Shown here: one piece after another, positions 15,866 through 22,984 of the stretch
Layout: each line of letters begins with the position of its first letter
Position numbering within the stretch: the first letter of the stretch is position 1
DNA from: Lachnospiraceae bacterium
Lineage (GTDB): Bacteria; Bacillota; Clostridia; Lachnospirales; Lachnospiraceae
Direction of reading: 5' to 3'
Assembly (NCBI GenBank): GCA_017539565.1
Contig: JAFYCS010000085.1
Coordinates: 1-64,000, forward strand
DNA length: 64,000 bases
The notes under the pieces: generated by a model
Seen by the model: only the letters and a program-made list of their open reading frames with translations
Told to the model about the DNA's origin: nothing
The model's database searches: none
Program-made: the position numbers and the translations under genes

Positions 15866-18012
15866 ATCTTTGTTCCTTCCGTAAGGCCTGTAACGACCCA
15901 GTAATTATTCGAATCAGCACCGCCTGACACAAATGCCTGCTGACGGCGCACTCCGTTATCCTCTACTACAGTTACGTAAAGGGTACGGTTCACTTCCTTA
16001 ACCGCTGCTTTGGGTACCAGAAGAACGTTATCCACGGTACGGAGCTCTGCTTCTATATTCACACGGCTTAAGCTCCACCAGCCCTCATTATTTCGGCTGC
16101 TGCCTGCTATCTCCGCTGCAACTTCCAGAGGCAGCTTAACTATTGCCTCGCCTGACTGAAGGCTCTTATCAAGAAGAAGAGGATTGATGGTCACCACCTG
16201 GCACTCCTCGGTCTTTTTGTTTCCTGAGTCATCCTGATATGAGACTTTAACTGTTGTACCATAGGTAAGCTTCCCGTCAGTATCTTCCACCATAACAAAG
16301 CATGACTGGTCGTCTGCAAGCCTTCCGATGGATGCTTTATAATCCAGCAGTTCTCCGGGCTTTCTGTCGGTTATCTCGGTGATAACCCCGTCAAATTCCG
16401 CGCGGATCTCTTTTGTGGCAGCATTATTCTTAAGCTTATCCACATACTCCTGCTTATCTTCCAGCTGTTTACGAAGGCTCTTTATCTGATATTTATTATC
16501 TTTCTCTCCCTCGTTTATATACCAGGCGATCTGTTCATTTAAGCGCTGTATCTCCCTCTCGGTGCGCTCGATCTCTACAGGATCGGATACTACGTGGATC
16601 TTTGCGATAGTCTCTCCTGCTTTTACCTGCTGATACTGCTTTACACACACCTCATCCAGATAGGTGGTACCGTACTGTACGGGATTTATGATTCGCTTGG
16701 CACTCGGATAATACAGAAAACCGGTAGCCGAGAAATCCGAATGAACAGAACCGGTTGTAAGTACAGCCTCTTTTGATCCGCCGGACTGCTTGAACTCGGC
16801 CTTCACCATATCTCCGGCCTCAAGTCCGGAAAGGATCTCCGTATACTGGCCGTCAGATATACCGCACACAACGGGCTGTTCGCTGTATGAATTTCCGTCA
16901 AAGAGATAAACGTAATAATCGTCGCCATCCCTTGTTATACAGTCGGTAGGAACCGCAAGCACTCCCTGCTTGTGTTCATTTTCCATAACTATCGTAGCAA
17001 AGGTACCGAAATCGATCACATTCTCCGGATCCTCCACTGAGAAGGTACCGTATACCTTTCCGTTCTTTTCCTCTACACGCTCGTATTCCTCAGAGCTCAA
17101 GGGTTCGTAATGGACTTCAAAACGCTGTCCGTCAACAAGGGCATATACATCGTTGGCCTTGTTGATATCGGAATTATTGATATAGTCACAGCGAAGCTGC
17201 TTAACGGAGGTATCGCCAAGAGCCATGCTTATGGTATTCTCCCCTATCCAGTCTCCGCTTCTGTAGAAATCCGTATAATTCCCGCGGTTAACAAAGCCAA
17301 GAGCCATTACCACACCATCCCTGCCGGCCAGGAGCATCTTGTTGTTCTTCTCCCTCTGCAGTTCGGTCAATATCTGCTGCTGTCTTTCAAGATCAAGGGC
17401 ATAAAGCTCATCATTTTCTTTATTCTGCTGCTTAGCACGGCGCAGGTTAAGTTCTGCCATGGTAGGCCCGTAGAACTCCATAAAATGCTTTGTGGTCCAT
17501 GCATCATAAATAGGGGAGTCCTCTTCCGGCTGGGCTTTTAAAAGATCCTCCAGCTGGGCCTGTCCTTCCCAGTAGCTGCTCTCTGTTTTTTGCATGGATT
17601 CTGCTCTCTGTTCGAGCTCATCCACGCGGTTTTCTTCCATTTCGGTGATATGCTTGCTCTGATCCTCAATACGCTGGTCCAGATCCCCGGTATCACCGCT
17701 GATAAGTACCTGCCCCTTCTTTACTTCCTCTCCGGGAGTCTTCTCATAAGCAGAAAATGTCAGGCTGGTATCCATAACACATTCCGACAGAGCAGGGCAG
17801 CAGACTGCTCCCGTAACCTTATAATCAAAGATATCCCTGTATTCCGCAGCCACGCAGGTCTGGGCTACACTGACAGGATCAAGCAGGACTATATTCTCCT
17901 CCGCGATCTCTTCTGCATTCTTTCCGCAGGCAGTGCAGAATGAAGCACTTCCCATTGCAAAGAGAGCAACGGCTGACAGGAATGATCTTTTTAAAGTATT
18001 ATTCTTTCTCAT
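15853..18012 (-). CDS. Lipoprotein adaptor (HlyD/MacA type) with duplicated modules
   Basis: A 719-residue predicted lipoprotein. The N-terminal signal ends in SFCTAC with the lipid-modified Cys near residue 29. The protein reads like two membrane-fusion modules in a row. The first has a lipoyl-type half (VKKGQVLISGDTGD, about 98-112), a coiled coil (about 113-215) and a beta-barrel part (about 235-410). The second has VKAGETIAKIH near 460, a coiled coil at 475-545, the second lipoyl half EIRAEFDGVITEI near 550, and a barrel to the end. Ordinary MacA-type adaptors are about half this length. The gene overlaps both neighbours (4 nt with the 386-aa adaptor, 13 nt with the permease) and belongs to the export operon. 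Confidence 0.8.
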   Translation of the reverse strand: MRKNNTLKRSFLSAVALFAMGSASFCTACGKNAEEIAEENIVLLDPVSVAQTCVAAEYRDIFDYKVTGAVCCPALSECVMDTSLTFSAYEKTPGEEVKKGQVLISGDTGDLDQRIEDQSKHITEMEENRVDELEQRAESMQKTESSYWEGQAQLEDLLKAQPEEDSPIYDAWTTKHFMEFYGPTMAELNLRRAKQQNKENDELYALDLERQQQILTELQREKNNKMLLAGRDGVVMALGFVNRGNYTDFYRSGDWIGENTISMALGDTSVKQLRCDYINNSDINKANDVYALVDGQRFEVHYEPLSSEEYERVEEKNGKVYGTFSVEDPENVIDFGTFATIVMENEHKQGVLAVPTDCITRDGDDYYVYLFDGNSYSEQPVVCGISDGQYTEILSGLEAGDMVKAEFKQSGGSKEAVLTTGSVHSDFSATGFLYYPSAKRIINPVQYGTTYLDEVCVKQYQQVKAGETIAKIHVVSDPVEIERTEREIQRLNEQIAWYINEGEKDNKYQIKSLRKQLEDKQEYVDKLKNNAATKEIRAEFDGVITEITDRKPGELLDYKASIGRLADDQSCFVMVEDTDGKLTYGTTVKVSYQDDSGNKKTEECQVVTINPLLLDKSLQSGEAIVKLPLEVAAEIAGSSRNNEGWWSLSRVNIEAELRTVDNVLLVPKAAVKEVNRTLYVTVVEDNGVRRQQAFVSGGADSNNYWVVTGLTEGTKICWE

Positions 18013-19124
18013 CCCCTTCTTATCACCTTATCTCCTTCCTGCAGACCCTCAAGTATCTCGGTAACTCCGTCCCCATGGAGACCGACAGTCACCCATACCA
18101 CGTCACGCAGGCCTTCCTCAGTCACTACATATACATAATTCTTATCTCCGGCATTACGGATACACTCATTAGGCAGATACAGGGCATTTTCCTTACGTTC
18201 GGTCACTACATGTATCTCGCCTTTATCATCCACTTCCAGACCTTCGATATTATCACCCTTCTTAATGGAGAAATACTGCTTTTCTCCCCAGGAATCACGG
18301 TCACGGGGTACCAGCTCATATTCGCCCCTGCCGTTACCGAACATGACAGTCATGGAATAGCTTTCCGCAGTAAGATAAGACATATACTGTTCTTTTTCAC
18401 ACTCAAAATAGCCTTCCTGATCATCTACAACAGTCATGATACATTTCTCTATATTGCTTGTGGTACCTATAAGGCCTTTCTCGACCTTACTTACCTTACC
18501 GTCAAACTGGGCATATACCCGGCTCTGGGAAAGCTCCGTCTGAAGGGCTGCCAGCTTTTTCTTATCAAACTCTATGGAATCACGGTAGCTGTTACGCTTC
18601 TGTTCGTTACGGTCACGTGAGACCTGGAGCTGTTTTTCGTAATCTTCCACATCCTCATCGGTACGCTTGCTCATATATACAAGGCTGTTATAGCGGCTCT
18701 CCTCATCCAGCTTCTCATCCTCATCGATATATGCCAGCTGCAGTTCATTGCGCTCTATCCTGTATTGCAGCTCATCTATCTGGTCTTCGATATTCCCTAT
18801 GGCCAGCTCCGCAAGAAGATCTCCTTTCTTTACGATATCGCCTTCCTGCACACATATCTTACGGATCTGCTTTCCGCTCACGGGGAAATATACTTCCTGC
18901 TCGGCATTTTTACGGTAATAACACTGCAAAGAGATGGTCTCTTCCAGTGTCCCTTTCATAACCTCGGTAAGACTGTATTCCGCTGCCTCATCACCGCTTT
19001 CGAGTACAAGGGGGGGAGCCTCCTCCGGCTTATCCTGACATCCCGTTGTAAGCGAAAAAAGGCTTAGCATAAGCATAAGCCCCGTCACAGATCGTATTCT
19101 CTTATTTACACTTCTTTTATACAT
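18009..19124 (-). CDS. Lipoprotein adaptor (HlyD/MacA-type membrane fusion protein)
   Basis: A protein of 371 residues from the chosen start and the first gene of the export operon. A signal peptide ends at the lipobox SLTTGC. The lipoyl half-motif VKKGDLLAELA, a coiled coil (from QIDELQYRIERNE to about LAALQTELS), the second half VYAQFDGKVSKVEKG, and C-terminal barrel segments ending GLQEGDKVI define a periplasmic-adaptor-type protein; in a Gram-positive it sits on the outer face of the membrane. A longer reading from a GTG at 19169 is possible. The ATG at 19124 is chosen because the signal peptide then has a normal basic n-region, although GGAG is rather far upstream (14 nt). It overlaps the next adaptor gene by ATGA. 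Confidence 0.85.
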   Translation of the reverse strand: MYKRSVNKRIRSVTGLMLMLSLFSLTTGCQDKPEEAPPLVLESGDEAAEYSLTEVMKGTLEETISLQCYYRKNAEQEVYFPVSGKQIRKICVQEGDIVKKGDLLAELAIGNIEDQIDELQYRIERNELQLAYIDEDEKLDEESRYNSLVYMSKRTDEDVEDYEKQLQVSRDRNEQKRNSYRDSIEFDKKKLAALQTELSQSRVYAQFDGKVSKVEKGLIGTTSNIEKCIMTVVDDQEGYFECEKEQYMSYLTAESYSMTVMFGNGRGEYELVPRDRDSWGEKQYFSIKKGDNIEGLEVDDKGEIHVVTERKENALYLPNECIRNAGDKNYVYVVTEEGLRDVVWVTVGLHGDGVTEILEGLQEGDKVIRRG

Positions 19125-19271
19125 TACTTTAACTATTGCTCCAAAATGTATGCGCTTTCCCCCACACACAGTTGATTATTTTAACAGAAAAAAAAGTACA
19201 TCACTACATAAAAATTGTTAAAAACTACCCGAGATATTTCATATTTTGCTAAATAAAAAAGAATAACCTAC

Positions 19272-19303
19272 AAAAAAGGAGCGCATCCTGCGATGCGCCC
19301 CCT
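19272..19303 (-). terminator. Terminator of the sugar-uptake operon
   Basis: On the minus strand, a perfect GCGCATC/GATGCGC stem with a short loop is followed by CCTTTTTTG. It lies just after the stop codon of the binding-protein gene at 19336. Confidence 0.85.
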
Positions 19304-19335
19304 CGATATTTTATTTAGTGTGCAGATACTGTTAA

Positions 19336-20880
19336 TTAGTTGTTAGCAGCGTCTACATATGCCTGCCAGGAATCTACGATAGCATCAACTGCCTCGGATA
19401 CCTTAGCATCACCGTTGATGTTCCAGATCAGGTCGGGACCGGTCTGAAGATCAGGGATCATACCTGCATAGGTAATGAAGCCGTGTGCGGGATCGCTCAT
19501 CATAGGCAGAGTCTCATCCAGTGCTCTCTGATCGAAGATACCGGAACGTGCACGGGATACGATGCTGTTTTCTTCCTCGATCTCCGGGGGAATCTCGAAC
19601 CATACATCATATGCGAATGCAATGTTCCAAGCCTGCTCAGGTGAGTAGCAGCCGGGGATAACAGCGGGGTTGTTGCTCCATCTGTTGGTAAGCTGCTTGT
19701 CAGCCTTGTCAGGACCGTAAGGCATCATAACGAAACCTGCATCGAAGCTGATGTCTGCAAGGAAGTTACCGGGAGTACCTGCATACTCCTGCTCAAGCAG
19801 GAATACAGCGTCACCGTTCTTCCAGGAATCCTTGTAGTAATCCCAAGGAGCGGGCTCACCGTCTACATCGGGATCTTTATGACGATACTCTTTGATCATA
19901 CGGTTAGCGAACTCAAGACCATTGATGGTAGCCTGATCCTTAACCTTAAGCACATAACCGCTGCTGTCACGACCAACAAGCTCACCGCCGTTGGAGAAGA
20001 TGATCTCTTCTACAGCACCACCGGTGTTAGCAGTCCAACCTGCAACATCTACGGTACCGTCGTTATCGGTATCACGCTGGCAATCCTTCATGATGCTTTC
20101 CCAAGCATCCCATGTCCACTGGCCGTTCTTCTGAAGATCATAGATCTCATCTGCGGTATGTCCGCCATCCTCAAGAAGCTTCTTGTTGAAGTATACACCA
20201 TCACGAGGCTCTGAAATGCTTCCGTAGAATGCATAGATGCCGTTCTTGTAGGTGTACTGCTCATGGCAGAGGTTACGCTGATACTTAATATCGCTGAAAT
20301 CAAGGCAATCAAGAGTAGAAAGATCATACATCTCGTTGTTTCTCATTGCAGCGGTAGTAGTAGCATCATCACGAAGAGTGAAGATAACGTTCTCGCACTT
20401 CTCGGGTACGCCTGCTTCATATTCAAACTCAAGCGGGCCACCACCGGTGGTAACGTAGTTTACGAAATCGTTGATGCACTGACCCCAGTCAGCACCACCA
20501 ACCTGGCGAAGCTTGAAGTTGTACTTCTCCTGTGCCCACTCACGATACTCACGGATCTCAGCCTCGTAGCTTGAAAGGCTGTCGGGATCTGCATGCATGA
20601 TATCAGTCTCTGCATTTGAGAACCAGTCACGGATGATGATCTCCATGCCGCCCAGATCGATCGCACTGCCGTCTGCCTTGGTACGTACGGTATAAGGCTC
20701 TACTTCCTCATCGGGAGTATCCGGGGTGTCCGGGGTGTCCGGGGTGTCCGGTGCAGTAGTGGGTGCAGCGGGATCGGTGCCGGGATCAGTGGGTGTGGTA
20801 GGCGCGGTTCCGCCATTGCAGGCTGCCATGTTGAATGCCATCACTGCGGCAAGAGCAACAGGTACAAATTTCCTTTTCAT
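19336..20880 (-). CDS. Sugar ABC transporter substrate-binding lipoprotein
   Basis: A 514-residue extracellular binding protein anchored by lipid. The signal peptide ends in NMAAC, followed by a Thr/Pro/Asp linker with TPD repeats (about 28-60) that spaces the domain from the membrane. The rest has the family 1 solute-binding character: Trp/Tyr-rich, with YFNKKLLEDGG near 220 and DTDNDGTVDVAGW near 275. It is the last gene of a nine-gene operon and pairs with the two permeases just upstream in transcription order (310 and 332 residues). Its own promoter lies at 20966-20994, which fits the need for more binding protein than permease. The ligand is probably a xylan-derived oligosaccharide, by context. 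Confidence 0.9.
   Translation of the reverse strand: MKRKFVPVALAAVMAFNMAACNGGTAPTTPTDPGTDPAAPTTAPDTPDTPDTPDTPDEEVEPYTVRTKADGSAIDLGGMEIIIRDWFSNAETDIMHADPDSLSSYEAEIREYREWAQEKYNFKLRQVGGADWGQCINDFVNYVTTGGGPLEFEYEAGVPEKCENVIFTLRDDATTTAAMRNNEMYDLSTLDCLDFSDIKYQRNLCHEQYTYKNGIYAFYGSISEPRDGVYFNKKLLEDGGHTADEIYDLQKNGQWTWDAWESIMKDCQRDTDNDGTVDVAGWTANTGGAVEEIIFSNGGELVGRDSSGYVLKVKDQATINGLEFANRMIKEYRHKDPDVDGEPAPWDYYKDSWKNGDAVFLLEQEYAGTPGNFLADISFDAGFVMMPYGPDKADKQLTNRWSNNPAVIPGCYSPEQAWNIAFAYDVWFEIPPEIEEENSIVSRARSGIFDQRALDETLPMMSDPAHGFITYAGMIPDLQTGPDLIWNINGDAKVSEAVDAIVDSWQAYVDAANN
20717..20752. repeat. 9-bp tandem repeat coding for the TPD linker
   Basis: Four consecutive 9-bp units of the type GTGTCCGGG (complement strand: ACA-CCG-GAC-like codons) encode Thr-Pro-Asp repeats in the binding-protein linker. 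Such repeats can change copy number by slippage. Confidence 0.85.
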
Positions 20881-20949
20881 ACTTTTCTACCCTCCATTTT
20901 AATTTGTTGGTTTGTTTACTTTAAACCGCTCGGGGTAATTCCCTCACGG

Positions 20950-20960
20950 CAGGTAACCTG
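20950..20960. promoter_or_regulatory. Palindrome CAGGTAACCTG at the binding-protein transcription start
   Basis: A perfect 11-bp palindrome lies 5 bp downstream of the -10 hexamer at 20966-20971, overlapping the expected transcription start. Its position fits a repressor operator. The regulator is unknown. Confidence 0.4.
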
Positions 20961-20965
20961 GTACT

Positions 20966-20994
20966 ATAATATCGCGCTTTTTCAGAAAAATCAA
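20966..20994 (-). promoter_or_regulatory. Internal promoter of the binding-protein gene
   Basis: On the minus strand, TTGATT (20989-20994), a 17-bp spacer and TATTAT (20966-20971), inside the 150-nt gap between the permease and binding-protein genes. Confidence 0.6.
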
Positions 20995-21030
20995 CAATTA
21001 TTCAAACTTTGTTCAAAATTTGTTCATTTT

Positions 21031-22029
21031 TTACATCTTAATACCGCTGGATGCAATACTCTCAACAAATTTACGCTGTGCAAACAGGTAAAGTATGATC
21101 AGCGGGCCTACAACCAGCAGTGTTGCGGTTGACAGTATACAGTTGGAATAAGCTATCGATACCGCAACCTTCTCACCTGTGATACGACTGATATAAACGC
21201 CCAGTGAATCAACTATACTTGAGATACTGGTACTTACCAGACGACGTCCGCCAAGGAACATTCCCGAATAGAAACCATCTGTCCACTGCCATACAAATGA
21301 GAACAGGAAGCAGGAAGTGATGATGGGTGTTGCTTCGGGAAGCATTATGGTATAGAAAGTCTTAAACATACCACAGCCGTCCACGTACGCAGCCTCTTCC
21401 ATATCGTTGGGGATGTTACGGAAGAACTGTCTTATCATGTAGATATACAGACCATCCTTAAGTCCCATACAGCCGGCACATAACATATAGTAAGGAATAA
21501 TGGATCCACGCAGGTTAAGCGCCTCACCCTTGATCGCCTGGAAGATACCGAAAATATCAAAGAAACGGAATCTCAGGAAAAGGGATGTTGATATAACCTG
21601 AGGCGGGATGACTATGATCAGCATGACAAATGCGAACCACAGTTTCTTGAGCGGGAACTTAAAACGTGCAAAGCCGTAACCCACCAGAGTACACATAGCG
21701 ATCTGTAAAAGCGATGTGGTAAGCGAAATTATAAGGGAGTTAACAAAACCAACCTTATAGTTCATAACATCAGCCGCTATCTTATAATTATCCATCGTGA
21801 AATGGAGCGGTATCGAGATTACCACGGGATCAAACAGATCCTCTTCTGTCATAAGGCTGACAGATATTTTGTTAAGTATGGGCTGCAGGATCAAAAAGCA
21901 CAGACCAAAAAGCAGTATAAAACGGCATATGCTCACGGTGATCTGGGTTGCTTTCTTTTTTAACAGATAACCGCCGGATTTTCTGTTCCTGTCCCAGAAG
22001 GTATCCTTATTGATATTAACATTAATCAC
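21031..22029 (-). CDS. Sugar ABC transporter permease (MalG type)
   Basis: A 332-residue inner-membrane permease with about six helices. The EAA loop that docks the ATPase reads EEAAYVDGCG followed by MLPEATP near residues 216-238. The C-terminal GIKM ending is typical of MalG-type subunits. The start is GTG at 22029: AAAGGGGG lies upstream, and the gene overlaps the preceding permease by 8 nt, so it is translationally coupled. It pairs with the 310-residue permease. No ATPase gene exists in the operon, so a shared MsmX/UgpC-like ATPase from elsewhere must energise it. Confidence 0.92.
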   Translation of the reverse strand: MINVNINKDTFWDRNRKSGGYLLKKKATQITVSICRFILLFGLCFLILQPILNKISVSLMTEEDLFDPVVISIPLHFTMDNYKIAADVMNYKVGFVNSLIISLTTSLLQIAMCTLVGYGFARFKFPLKKLWFAFVMLIIVIPPQVISTSLFLRFRFFDIFGIFQAIKGEALNLRGSIIPYYMLCAGCMGLKDGLYIYMIRQFFRNIPNDMEEAAYVDGCGMFKTFYTIMLPEATPIITSCFLFSFVWQWTDGFYSGMFLGGRRLVSTSISSIVDSLGVYISRITGEKVAVSIAYSNCILSTATLLVVGPLIILYLFAQRKFVESIASSGIKM

Positions 22030-22954
22030 TGTAATATACCCCCTTTGAGATAGCTAGTGAAGTAATACCGACGAAGGCGATGACGACCAGGAAATATACC
22101 CATGTCATGGCCGATGCCGTGCCGTAATCCTGTTTCTGGATCATAACGGTCTGGATCTTATCGATTACCTGGTTATCGGAACGCATACAGAAGTCTACGA
22201 CTGTGTACACCCAGTTTACCAGGAACAGAGAACTGATCATGGGGAATGTAACCTTCCAGAGGCTTTCCCAAGCGGTACAGCCCTCTATCTGAGCTGCCTC
22301 ATACATACTTCCGGGTATGGTCTGAAGACCGGAAAGGAAGATGATTATCTGGATACCGCTTGCCAATGCTACATCGTAAATATTATTGATGACTTCGAAC
22401 ACCTGCTCAAACGCCTTACCGCCTATACCGGTGGTACGAAGGATCGTCTGAAGACCTGCCGTGATACTTACCTCTGCAGTAGTACTCTCAACAGTCTGCT
22501 GAAGCTGTGCGATCAGCTGGTTATTTGACTCCAGACCAAGCATAACACCTGATGAAAGGATAACCGGCAGGAAGAATACCGCACGGACAAGTGCACGTCC
22601 CTGGAACTTCTGGTTAAGTATCAGGGATACGAAGAAGCTGAAGACTATGATCGCACAGGAGTAAACCACCATACGAAGCAGCTCCTCTGTAAGCAGCCTT
22701 ACATAGTCAGGGTCTGTCCGGAAAGCAAAGTAATAATTTGCTATACCGGTATAGGTCATCTTGAAAAGTCCGGCACCCAGCTCAACAGAGGTAAAACTCA
22801 TGTAGAGTGACTGCAGGAAGGGTCTGAGCATAAAGATCAGGAATCCCAGGATAAAAGGCAGACAGAACAGATAACCTGCCCTTGCCTTTCTCTTTTCCAG
22901 ACCGACCAGCCTTTTTTTCTTGTTTTTTTCATCAGTTTTTACTTGCATGTTCAA
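22022..22954 (-). CDS. Sugar ABC transporter permease (MalF type)
   Basis: A 310-residue permease with six helices and a Lys/Arg-rich cytoplasmic N-terminus. The EAA motif is YEAAQIEGCTAWESLWK, near residues 213-229. A periplasmic loop between helices 3 and 4 (about 150-185) is longer than the minimum. It partners the MalG-type protein that overlaps its 3' end. It is preceded by the DUF5696 gene with a 30-nt gap. The subunit would form the channel with its partner for the binding protein at 19336-20880. Confidence 0.92.
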   Translation of the reverse strand: MNMQVKTDEKNKKKRLVGLEKRKARAGYLFCLPFILGFLIFMLRPFLQSLYMSFTSVELGAGLFKMTYTGIANYYFAFRTDPDYVRLLTEELLRMVVYSCAIIVFSFFVSLILNQKFQGRALVRAVFFLPVILSSGVMLGLESNNQLIAQLQQTVESTTAEVSITAGLQTILRTTGIGGKAFEQVFEVINNIYDVALASGIQIIIFLSGLQTIPGSMYEAAQIEGCTAWESLWKVTFPMISSLFLVNWVYTVVDFCMRSDNQVIDKIQTVMIQKQDYGTASAMTWVYFLVVIAFVGITSLAISKGVYYSD

Positions 22955-22984
22955 AGCCTCTCTTTATCCGATTTACTGTTAGTT

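Noticed and set aside
20717..20752. CRISPR-like or mobile repeat
   Set aside because: It is a coding 9-bp tandem repeat in a Thr-Pro-Asp linker, without spacers.
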